DNA from: Owenia fusiformis
Lineage: Eukaryota > Annelida > Polychaeta > Sabellida > Oweniidae
DNA: 64,000 bases
Reading direction: 5' to 3'
Assembly: GCA_903813345.2 (NCBI GenBank)
Contig: CAIIXF020000004.1
Location: forward strand, 14,021,196 to 14,085,195
The translations under genes were made by a program, and so were the position numbers. The notes beneath the pieces are model-generated. The model worked only from the letters and a program-made list of their open reading frames with translations. It was not told the DNA's origin and made no database searches. Positions 57,601 through 64,000 of the stretch are shown here, one piece after another (the stretch's first letter is position 1; every line of letters starts with the position of its first letter).

Positions 57601-57640
57601 ATTTGAAAGAACACCAATTGAAAACTGCACATATGATTAA
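51658..57640 (+). CDS. secreted lipocalin (four exons)
   Basis: Exons 51658-51672, 53606-53876, 56946-57010 and 57410-57640 join to 582 nt, 193 residues, the usual lipocalin size. The short first exon gives MFGAL, which with exon 2 completes a signal peptide ending near AIA|QSQ (residues 1-14). The first lipocalin signature G-x-W-Y-E is GRWYEVGK (38-45, Trp40). The second is DYRVIVIDDQGEEYAI (119-134) and the third HILSRAP (150-156). These three conserved regions define kernel lipocalins, barrels that carry small hydrophobic ligands; the combination is closest in feel to apolipoprotein-D-like members. The ligand cannot be told. Six or more cysteines suggest disulfides. Splice phases (0, 1, 0) agree across all junctions. 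Confidence 0.88.
51926..52621 (-). pseudogene. mariner-type transposase relic in an inverted-repeat element
   Basis: Ends 'cagggtgtac' (51926) and 'gtacaccgtg' (to 52620) with longer inner matches ('cctaacaatgaatatc' mirrored) bound 696 bp in lipocalin intron 1. The minus strand near 52180-52080 reads DLSPPEFYL, a stop, GSFKDIVYEATLKTL. This is the 'PDLSPLDFYLWG.LKDIVY' region of mariner-like transposases with the tryptophan codon changed to a stop. The element is dead. Confidence 0.65.
52574..53119. repeat. 273-bp near-identical tandem duplication
   Basis: 52574-52846 and 52847-53119 differ at only a few positions (for example 'gaaagg' against 'gaaaag' and 'caatct' against 'caatgt'). The unit starts inside the right end of the mariner-type element, so a second copy of that terminal repeat exists at about 52853-52895. 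The high identity indicates a recent event. Confidence 0.9.
53606..53876 (+). CDS. lipocalin exon 2: signal end and first signature
   Basis: The acceptor is TTTCTCATCATTAAG|GTATT and the donor GTCGATG|GTAAGA. It encodes residues 6-95: the end of the signal peptide, a proline/cysteine N-terminal strap and the GRWYEVGK strand, then a CHCTYTEIEA strand and an Asn/Glu-rich loop. The tract preceding the acceptor is adequate but AAG-ended. Confidence 0.85.
53935..54015. repeat. 'gctgagtaggta' short tandem array
   Basis: About seven degenerate copies of a 12-bp unit, resumed at 54962-55010 after an inserted element (54481-54960), so the insertion split one array. Confidence 0.65.
54481..54960. mobile_element. 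480-bp inverted-repeat element, ACAGGGTGGT ends
   Basis: The terminal 'acagggtggtcaaaaatgg' is mirrored at 54943-54960; inner blocks 'atttaaatgatgtacaaatg' type sequences are also inverted. The minus strand near 54730-54650 has a weak resemblance to the C-terminal end of mariner-type transposases. Inserted in the array starting at 53935. Confidence 0.65.
55312..56135. mobile_element. CCAACGAACG repeat with CCGT/CAGT microsatellite
   Basis: 'atcccaacgaac' at the left is inverted as 'gttcgttgggat' at 56093-56104, followed by 'actccgcggagttgccgtta'. A CCGT and CAGT microsatellite (55356-55432) follows the left end. The interior repeats 'caaaatggc(c/t)g' blocks. The same 'aagatggc(c/t)gccgct' module appears again at 57952-58140, so it is a dispersed family. 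Confidence 0.55.
56946..57010 (+). CDS. lipocalin exon 3
   Basis: A 65-base exon between TATTTTCAG and CCACCT|GTAAGT, phase 1 in and phase 0 out. It encodes GLLYNMSRPGEWKQRLLPFVPP (residues 96-117, one Asn-Met-Ser sequon), the strand leading to the second signature; 'PG.W.V.F.PF' is the equivalent in other lipocalins. Confidence 0.85.
57164..57409 (+). pseudogene. two decayed copies of the lipocalin exon-4 5' part
   Basis: Intron 3 carries two extra copies of the exon-4 acceptor and first 95 or so coding bases, beginning at about 57164 and 57287, before the real one at 57410 (period about 123 bp). Each has a T-rich tract and TAG|GTTGATTATCGTG. Copy 1 has a one-base deletion after 'attgatgac' and so is frameshifted. 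Copy 2 stays open through ISYDSGTSSSVTKYC and then runs into intron sequence to a TGA. Confidence 0.85.
57410..57640 (+). CDS. lipocalin exon 4 (terminal)
   Basis: Acceptor TTTTTAG|GTTGAT. Encodes residues 118-193 with the second and third lipocalin signatures and a C-terminal helix (NEDIVQMLVRIANEMDL), ending TYD and TAA at 57638. It was preferred over its two upstream copies because only this one continues to VHILSRAP and a sensible stop. Confidence 0.88.
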   Translation, partial: VDYRVIVIDDQGEEYAISYDCGTSSSVTNYCVHILSRAPTLNEDIVQMLVRIANEMDLNPENLPFERTPIENCTYD

Positions 57641-57872
57641 ATGTCTGAACGAGGACATCGTACACATGCTTCTCAGGATAACCAACGAAATGGGCCTGAA
57701 CCCAGAGAATCTTCCATTTGAAAAAACACCAATTGAAAACTGCACATATGATTAAATGTCTGAACGAGGACATCGTACAAATGCTTGTCAGGATAGCCAA
57801 CGAAATGGACCTGAACCCAGAGAATCTTCCATTTGAAAGAACACCAATTGAAAACTGCACAGCTGATTAAAT
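57641..57872 (+). repeat. two extra copies of the lipocalin exon-4 3' end
   Basis: The last 110 or so bases of the coding exon ('ctgaacgaggacatcgtac' to 'gattaaatgtc') are repeated twice more directly downstream, at about 57643-57755 and 57758-57870, with over 95% identity by eye. They lie in the 3' UTR. Each copy still ends in the TGATTAA stop. Confidence 0.9.
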
Positions 57873-57914
57873 GTCGTTTTATCTATTTCTCAAATAGCGA
57901 TGGTATGATTAGAC

Positions 57915-57920
57915 AATAAA
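57915..57920 (+). other. poly(A) signal AATAAA for the lipocalin
   Basis: AATAAA 275 bp after the stop codon, just past the duplicated exon ends. It is the first such hexamer downstream. Confidence 0.45.
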
Positions 57921-58659
57921 TATTGATAAATAATTTTACGCAGTTTTTTTAAAGATGGCTGCCGCTTCAAAAATGGCTGGAGTTTTTGCGAAAATCTTAA
58001 GTTTTTACCTTTTGTACCAAAGAAATGAATATTATAGTTTGAAATTGTGGAAGAATATTTACAACATCTGTCTTCACATATATCCCATGATTTTCACCCT
58101 GATCCCAGGATCCGTGTATAAAGGGAGGGGGATAGATTGAATAGATTGTTCCTACTTAACATAGTGTCTTGAAATATCGCATACGTAGTACTATGAAATA
58201 TATTATATAGTATGACAAAATAGGAAAGTTTCGATCACCTACCACATTCATGTTATAAAGAAGATATTTGAGCATTTTGTAATCTAAAGCATATATGTAT
58301 AATGTCGATTTTTATATGTAAAATTTCGATTGAGAACAGTAACAATTTAATCCAATCATAACGTCCACTAATCCACATGATACATCATATTTAAATTGCT
58401 TTTTCAAAACGAATATTTCATACCATAACCCAAAAAGTCAGATAAGTCCAAACATGTGTCGTCATCAATGTCCCCATGAAATGTCACATCAGATGCCCTT
58501 TTTCTGCCAGTGCCATTCAATGTCCTCGGGGACTGTTGCCATTCGATAGTCGAGCGTCGGACATCATTTATCTGTTCATCAATATGTCAAATTTAGACAA
58601 AGCAACAATCAGCCGTTTGAGGTAGAAAACCCCATACAGAAGAACTTGCGGCTTCGACC

Positions 58660-58747
58660 ATGATGGAAGCTCAGAGAATCACACTCATTGTTGCAATGGT
58701 TTGTGTGTCACCATTGACAGTTTCAAGCCAATTGACATGGGTAACTG
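58660..58747 (+). CDS. ITIH-C-like gene exon 1: signal peptide
   Basis: Starts MMEAQRITLIVAMVCVSPLT; the second ATG (58663) is equally possible. Cleavage is likely near VSS|QLT. The donor is ACTG|GTAAGT. Confidence 0.75.
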
Positions 58748-61700
58748 GTAAGTTTACTGAAGACATTTCACACATTATGTAATACAGATCAGCTATTAGG
58801 ATGGCCTATTTTATAGCTAACAAAATACAGGATGACCGGAAAAAGAGACCATTGAAGTAGGCAATATCTCCTAAATTCTTACACCTAACAAAATACAGAT
58901 TAGCCACGATTGCCTATTTCATAGCTAACAAAATACAGGATGACCGGAAAAAGAGACCATTAAAGTTGGCAATATCTCCTAAATTCTTACACCTAACAAA
59001 ATACAGATTAGCCACGATTGCCTATTTCATAGCTAACAAAATACAGGGTGGCCGGAAAAATAGACCATTGAAGTAGGCAATATCTCCTAAATTCTTACAC
59101 CTAACAAAATACAGATTAGCCACGATTGCCTATTTCATAGCTAACAAAATACAGAGTGACCGGAAAAATAGACCATTGAAATAGGCAATAATTAGACAAA
59201 TAACATCAATGAAATTTTGCACACATCAGAACTGTTCCATGGAATTTTGTTCCTGAAGCTTCAATACAACCAGTCAACTGGTTCAGGAGCTGTGATCATT
59301 TATATTACATGCTCCAATTTGCCACAGTTGAGGCCAAGGCAGAACTGGATTCACATGGCAAGATACCCTTACACATTCAGCTTTTGTAATTAGCAGTGAT
59401 TGCCTTCTTTAGGTCAGCAATTGTCTGGGGATTGTGTTGGTATACAATTTGTCTTTCAAAAAGCATCACAAAAAGAAATCAGGTGGATTCAAGTATAGGT
59501 TGTGTGGAGATGAAGGGTCATCTGATCAATGGTTTATGATCCTGTTGCCAAAGTGAGTCATTTTAGGTATAAGGAGTAGTGCCATCTTGCTAAAACCACT
59601 ATATGGCACAATTAAATCCCATGTGGCAACTAACCGCTGCCCAAAACTTCCTTAAGATGATACTGTAACTGAGTAGCGCCACTGAGTCATAAGTCATAAG
59701 GTCAGATGACACTTCATCTCCATACACCCCAAACTTGTACCCTGTACAAATCATCTACAATTGTCTAAACTGAAATATTCTAGACATGATTGTAAATATA
59801 GAAATTCATATCAGAGGTATGAGGGGTTCATGTGGACGGAATTTATCAGTTAAGAGGCCGGGTGGAAAAGCCAGATTCATCAAATTCGGACGACATTAAA
59901 ATCGGATTATCAATAATTTGAACAATATTGATACTCAATAATTTGAACAATATTCATACTCAATAATTTGAACAATATTGTTGAAAGTCATGTGATTGAG
60001 GGGCGAGTAACATAATATGGTAGTTTCCATCTTTTTATTATTCTCATTTAGCTCCCGGGCCGATATGCGAGGCAACGTGTACGAAGTTCTTAAGTATTCC
60101 GCAATGGGTGTGTCGTGGGATTACCAATCCATTCCAACAGGAAGGTGCATGTCTACTGCTTGAGGATTCACAAGGGTGTTGTGCCGGTTGCGTTAGAGGT
60201 AAGGGTAACGATTTATTGACCGCTACCGAAGAAGTAAGGGTCACGATTTATTGACCACTACCGAAGAGGTAAGGGTCACGATTTATTGACCGCTACCGAA
60301 GAAGTAAGGGTCACGATTTATTGACCGCTACCGAAGAGGTAAGGGTCACGATTTATTGACCGCTACCGAAGTTGGCCAAAGTTGCTTCAATGAATTTGAT
60401 CAGTTCCTTACACATGTTACACACACAACTATTACTTGCAGCAAGGCAAAATAATTCCTGAGGTGGGGTAGGGGGAGGGGGGATTCGTCAGAACCCCTCA
60501 ATCCCCCATAAGACGGCCCCAACCATCGGTTAACATATGTATTTTCCGTTCACAGGTGCCATTAACGCATCACCAGCTATTGCAGACCTGCTCACGTTTG
60601 TAACTGACACCATTACCAGAATTATTGGGATATTTAATCCTTTCGAACAAGCCCTTATCAATGCAGTAATTGCTGACTTAGTGGGTCTCGACTTCTTTGG
60701 AAACATGGAAAATATACTGAATAATGTAGATAACCAAATTGTTCCGACTACTTGTACCTGGGGGCAGATCTTTGCGACCAGACTGTGGAGTATTCAAGAC
60801 GTCTGTGAGCGTATCTTAGATTCATTTGATGGTCGCGGAGGGGTGTTTCCCCAGCCACAAGACAGAGATGCTTTTACACGTGTATTAGACTTGGTCCTTT
60901 GGTTTAAACAGTGCCTGCTACCTAGATGTAAGTAGGCGGTTAGCCACTATTTCACTGAATCCCCGATGGCTTTTAAGTCCAATACATAGGCAATATATTG
61001 CCCGGGGATCATATGTCTATTCTTTTCTTAGTATGGTGTCACTTTACCAATGCTTAGACATTGTGTTGTTTTGAAACCATTTATATACAGCAATGGCCAT
61101 CACAGCAAAAATGTGTATGAATACAATGAATCCTGACATCAGCATTCATACAGGATATGCACCTTGATTGTGTGCCAATCCTGTATGTATCCAGGCGTCA
61201 GGATTCGTTGTATTCATACACATTTTTTTGCTGTGCATATATTCAAACGTCTAAAACACAAGATTGTTATCTGAATAAAAACTAGTTTGTCGATGGTAGT
61301 ATATTATATATGTTATATAGTAAAACAACAAATCAAATACTAGTAAGCCTACTCACTGTATTTGTAACAAAGGTCAGAGCTGCAGCTGGTGAATATATGT
61401 ACTAATGGTTATCTCATAATCTTTAGTGCTTGATCTCAGTGGCTTGGAGTGTTTCAAAGACGACTTGGGTTGCGAGGGACGGCATCACACCTTCTGTAAA
61501 CCTGACTGCAGATGTTCGGAATGTAGAACGAACGACGACTGCAACGAACCTGATAGGCCAAACTGTAGAAATAACCGTGCGGGAATAATGATATGCGGGG
61601 ATCCCCACATATCTCAGACCATCAAAGGCGCTGAACATCGAAGACTTTGCTACGACTTTGTGGGAAAACCCGGTTCAGCGTATCTGTTCTTCAGAGATCA

Positions 61701-63596
61701 CGAGATAGGTAACACATATTTTCCCCCAAAATTGTTTTCCTATATACAATCACACATTTATCATATATTCATGATATGATGTCATATCTGTTATTTCCAA
61801 AGAAGGAAGTAAGGTCCCGTGAAGCCATCTCTGCCTCTACTTGGTCTAATACTGTATAAGTGGTATTTAATCCGAGTGGGTAATTTTCCGAATGGTCAAA
61901 TTTCATCATTTTCCTAATTTCAATTTTCCTAATGACAAAAAACCTCCCATTGGATAACATTATAAAGACAATATTTCCGACATTTAATTTTCCGAACCTA
62001 GCAAAAATTAGGAAATAGGCAAATTAAATAATTAGGCAAAATTACCACTTATACAGTATTATATCAAAGGCATCAAATTGCACTTTACGAACTGACCACT
62101 TTCGAATTCAAAGACTCGTTCTCCCAAAGGAGATAGTAGCTACCAGTCTCCGTCCTGATGTTCCAGGCTCCTCTCCGTTTCTGATGTTAAAACATAGCAT
62201 GATCATCATCATCATTGAGCCCCGGCATTGAGCTTACAGTGTGTTGGAAAGACCGACTTGAAGTATCGCATCAGCTAAAAAGCTAAATGCCAAATACTAA
62301 AAGTTGATAAGGCTAAAACTAGAGGATGGCATGCAATTCAGTTCCCAATAGAAGTGGGATGCAGAGGTTTCCCAGCATCTTCACTACCCTACCTCCTGTC
62401 CCAGCTAAGACTATCACCATCCCAGCTGAAGTCAGCTGTCAAAGTAGTAGAACCTGTGGCAGAGTCCAACTCACGGTGGCTCTGGCTCAAAAGGAAAGAC
62501 AAGTGGAGTCCTTCAGCGAGTGATGCCTAAGTTCAAATCATCACTGCCCCACTCAGATTGTGCATTCAGGTTAGGGGCCAAATGTGAATGATCTGAGATG
62601 CCTGCTGATGACGCAATCAAGGACCTTCACGTAATAATCGATGATGCTATCCACCTGTTTTTCCCACTCAATTTGTGGCAACTTGTCGCCGATGTTGATT
62701 TTAAGAATAATGAAACTATCGAGCTTCATTTTTCCGTATATTGGTAGTTCTAGGCATATACCCCAGCCCTCCATTGGCTAAATGTCTGTTCAAAATTAGA
62801 ATGTCAGTTTAGGGACAGGGTGTTGAGGGATAGGTAGGTACTTATCATTTCCATGTGCATGAGGTTTCAACTTGGAATATTTACAATGAGCAGTTTCCCT
62901 GTGTATCCCTACGTACGTTACGTTGAAATTACGAACGTTAATTGTTTATCAATTTTATAATCTAGATGTCAAAACAACATTTATCGAGGATGAGGACGCC
63001 AACCATGAGTCTTTCGTCGACTACATCGGGCAAATTAATGTAACAAGAAAGGACATCAAGATATCTATCTCACCAGATCAGGTAATCTTGATAACCTCAG
63101 AATGTGAAACAATTTACCAGTGGAAAGAAGATACCGTTAACCTCGCAGGCGGACTAATGATGATCGGAAAGAAACAAATCCGTGTTTACTTCAACAATGA
63201 CACGGTTGAGCTTATTGTCACTCGTAAAGGACGCGCAAAGGGAACTCCTTTCCTAAACTTTGGTGTCACAGAAAGGGCAGGGTTATCTACTAACGCCGGT
63301 GGAATTATGGGTAAGTTGAATCCAATAGTTGCGAATTCTAATATTAAGGTTTTAAGCAATAAAAGGGTAGCGATGAGTTGGGTGTTGCATTTTGAAAAAT
63401 AGTCACGCTTTCTCGAATATTTCTAGCTGAAAGCATTCCTTATCATACCTATGGAGTACGGTTCAACACGAGGGTGATGAAATTTGAGCATACTGATGTT
63501 TTCATCGTTTCAAAAAGATCTGGTCTAATTTCTAGATATTTTTTTGGGGATGTCTGTAACAATATCCTAGACAGTGAACTTGATTTTCACATTTAA
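58660..63596 (+). CDS. secreted Cys-rich protein with ITIH-C/VWD-like tail (six exons)
   Basis: Exons 58660-58747, 60052-60198, 60556-60927, 61427-61708, 62966-63310 and 63427-63596 join to 1404 nt, 467 residues. All five introns are phase 1, typical of shuffled extracellular modules. Order: signal peptide (1-23); Cys-rich module 1 (30-78, CEATCTKF..CCAGC); a mostly hydrophobic, helical region of unknown fold (79-202); Cys-rich module 2 (203-258); then CGDPHI (259-264) opening a region to the end. In that region CYDFVGKPGSAYLFFRD, ISPDQVILI, RKGRAKGTPFLNFGV and GLSTNAGGIMG parallel the C-terminal domain of inter-alpha-trypsin-inhibitor heavy chains. The VIT and VWA domains that normally precede it are absent. 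It is extracellular; no enzymatic role is evident. Exons 5 and 6 are the least certain assignments. Confidence 0.72.
58793..59190. repeat. 108-bp tandem array built from a transposon end
   Basis: 'ctaacaaaatacagg' restarts at 58817, 58925, 59033 and 59141, a constant 108 bp. The unit contains 'acagggtggccggaaaaata', which looks like the terminal repeat of the CAGGGTG mariner-type elements. The array leads directly into the transposase relic at 59190-59660. Confidence 0.85.
59190..59660 (-). pseudogene. mariner-type transposase relic
   Basis: The minus strand around 59520-59420 reads NPPDFFL, a stop, then CFLKDKLYTNTIPRQLLT. This parallels the 'PDLTP.DFFLWG.LKDKVY' region of mariner-like transposases, again with Trp changed to a stop. 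No intact frame remains. Lies in intron 1 of the ITIH-C-like gene. Confidence 0.65.
59915..59985. repeat. 24-bp 'aataatttgaacaatattg' repeat, 3 copies
   Basis: Three near-identical units just 5' of exon 2 of the ITIH-C-like gene. Confidence 0.8.
60052..60198 (+). CDS. ITIH-C-like gene exon 2: first Cys-rich module
   Basis: Between TCTCATTTAG and TTAGAG|GTAAGG. Encodes about 49 residues with six cysteines (ICEATCTKF, WVCRG, EGACLLL, GCCAGC). No exact named module could be assigned. Confidence 0.75.
60199..60375 (+). repeat. 35-bp array of the exon-2 donor site, 5 copies
   Basis: 'gtaagggtcacgatttattg' followed by 'accgctaccgaaga' repeats with copies starting at 60199, 60234, 60269, 60304 and 60339. 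Each copy starts with a donor-like AGA(G/A)|GTAAGG. The first is taken as the real donor. Using a later copy adds 35-base steps; even the in-frame fourth copy (105 bases) meets a TGA. Confidence 0.9.
60556..60927 (+). CDS. ITIH-C-like gene exon 3: helical region
   Basis: Between TTCACAG and CCTAGAT|GTAAGT. Encodes residues 79-202, with long amphipathic or hydrophobic stretches (AIADLLTFVTDTITRIIGIF, LINAVIADLVGLDFFGNM) and only three cysteines (TTCTW, DVCER, KQCLL). I do not recognise the fold. Confidence 0.8.
61102..61234. mobile_element. foldback MITE, about 133 bp
   Basis: 'acagcaaaaatgtgtatgaa' pairs with 'tacacatttttttgctgt', extended through 'tacaatgaatcctgac' and its complement. The centre also pairs ('attcatacaggat' and 'atcctgtatgtat'). 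Intron 3 of the ITIH-C-like gene. Confidence 0.8.
61427..61708 (+). CDS. ITIH-C-like gene exon 4: Cys-rich module 2 and CGDPHI
   Basis: Between ATCTTTAG and GAGATAG|GTAACA. Residues 203-296: ten or so closely spaced cysteines (LECFK, GCEGR, FCKPDCRCSEC, DDCNE, NCRNN), then MICGDPHIS with Asp261-Pro262, and LCYDFVGKPGSAYLFF. In ITIH heavy chains the corresponding Asp-Pro bond is where the precursor is cut and linked to chondroitin sulfate. CGDPH is also the usual opening of VWD domains. Confidence 0.82.
61850..62060. mobile_element. MITE with ATACTGTATAAGTGGTA ends
   Basis: 'atactgtataagtggta' is mirrored by 'taccacttatacagtat', bounding about 210 bp in intron 4. The interior repeats 'attttccgaa' and 'cctaat' motifs. 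Same family as 8885-9034. Confidence 0.8.
62966..63310 (+). CDS. ITIH-C-like gene exon 5: beta-rich core
   Basis: Between TTTATAATCTAG and ATTATGG|GTAAGT. Residues 297-411. Alternating beta-strand pattern (QINVTRKDIKISISPDQVIL, KKQIRVYFNNDTVELIVTRK) ends in GLSTNAGGIMG. The last matches the 'GLS..AHGL(L/M)G' turn of ITIH C-terminal domains. Two sequons: Asn-Val-Thr and Asn-Asp-Thr. Confidence 0.78.
63427..63596 (+). CDS. ITIH-C-like gene exon 6 (terminal)
   Basis: The acceptor CTCGAATATTTCTAG|CTG gives the required phase and 55 further codons (AESIPYHTYGVRF..., VCNNILDSELDFHI) to TAA at 63594. The CNN.LDS.LDF ending resembles the CWF.HN..GLIDG end of ITIH proteins. The second half overlaps the left arm of a foldback element (63530-63817). 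If this exon is wrong, the gene would continue beyond the window. Confidence 0.55.
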
Positions 63597-63817
63597 ACCT
63601 ACAAAACCTCCGAATGTAGAATACGGTATAGCGCGCGGGTAAGATACGTGTAACGCAAATCTAATTCCTTTTACCGAACCGTTACCGCGCGTTATACCGT
63701 TTAAGCCTACTACATTGGGACTTTGTGTAGTAGACTATAGGTTTGATAATGGAATTCATTGTCAACTACACTTTCCAGGATGTTGTTCCAGACATTTACA
63801 TATAAAAATATCTAGAA
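63530..63817. mobile_element. foldback element overlapping the last exon
   Basis: Outer arms 63530-63583 and 63762-63817 are reverse complements at roughly 75% by eye ('ttctagatattttt' mirrored, 'atgtctg(t/g)aacaa', 'atcct(a/g)ga'). Inner arms 63611-63650 and 63680-63718 pair around a CpG-rich 'ggtatagcgcgcgggtaa'. The whole structure is one nested palindrome. Confidence 0.65.
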
Positions 63818-63819
63818 AC

Positions 63820-64000
63820 CAAGTCAAGCTATGTGGTTGATCGAAGCATCCTATAGCTCCCATATTAAACTTATCTATCTACTTATAGTCAAAACAGTAA
63901 TGTTTGTGACTACTTTGAATTTAAAAAATAAGCAATCAAATCACCATATTGAAACAGTTTATGTAAAAATAGAAACATTTATATTTATCCTAACTTTTGT
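63820..64000. other. window end, nothing supported
   Basis: AT-rich sequence with no exon, repeat or poly(A) hexamer that I can support. Confidence 0.3.

Noticed and set aside
57515-57860. Minus-strand frames across the lipocalin exon end
   Set aside because: Antisense shadow created by the triplicated exon segment.

Overview
The window looks like AT-rich, intron-rich nuclear DNA from an invertebrate animal. Genes have GT-AG introns of up to about 11.8 kb, and the space between exons is packed with tandem arrays, foldback and inverted-repeat elements, tRNA-like SINE fragments and mariner-type transposase fossils. The gene set (heparan sulfate 6-O-sulfotransferase, a plakin, a lipocalin, a protein with an ITIH-C-like tail) is metazoan. 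The repeat style (poly-G-rich CCCGTAGCCAGG elements, GAACACCTCT repeats, CCGT/CAGT microsatellite) is one I associate with marine invertebrates, but I cannot name the phylum from sequence alone. I see no operons, bacterial promoters or CRISPR arrays.

Layout. 1-2.6 kb: upstream region with SINE-like and foldback repeats. 2690-15797 (+): two-exon heparan sulfate 6-O-sulfotransferase with an 11.8 kb repeat-filled intron. 15.8-22.9 kb: intergenic minisatellites, hairpins and MITEs. 22975-23523 (-): an unrecognised single-exon membrane glycoprotein with a tandem array on each side. 24.3-27.0 kb: an inverted-repeat transposon and a 50-bp tandem array. 27080-42131 (-): an 18-exon plakin of 1002 residues that I reconstructed exon by exon. 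It has spectrin-repeat-like segments, an SH3 and C-terminal plectin repeats, but no actin-binding domain and no long rod. 42-51.6 kb: intergenic, with large inverted-repeat elements. 51658-57640 (+): a four-exon lipocalin of 193 residues. 58660-63596 (+): a six-exon secreted cysteine-rich protein of 467 residues ending in an ITIH-C/VWD-like region. All five of its introns are phase 1.

The most interesting pattern is that several tandem arrays consist of copies of exon-intron junctions of the neighbouring gene. The acceptor of plakin exon 8 is present about 19 times in a 62-bp array. The donor end of plakin exon 14 fills its intron as degenerate copies. The 5' part of the terminal lipocalin exon and, separately, its 3' part are each present three times. 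The donor of exon 2 in the ITIH-C-like gene is present five times in a 35-bp array. Each array carries decoy splice sites, so this locus could show unusual splice-site competition. The four genes otherwise look functionally independent; all act at or outside the cell surface or at the cytoskeleton.

Exon boundaries were placed by hand from GT-AG sites, continuous reading frame and family resemblance. No alignment or transcript data were available.
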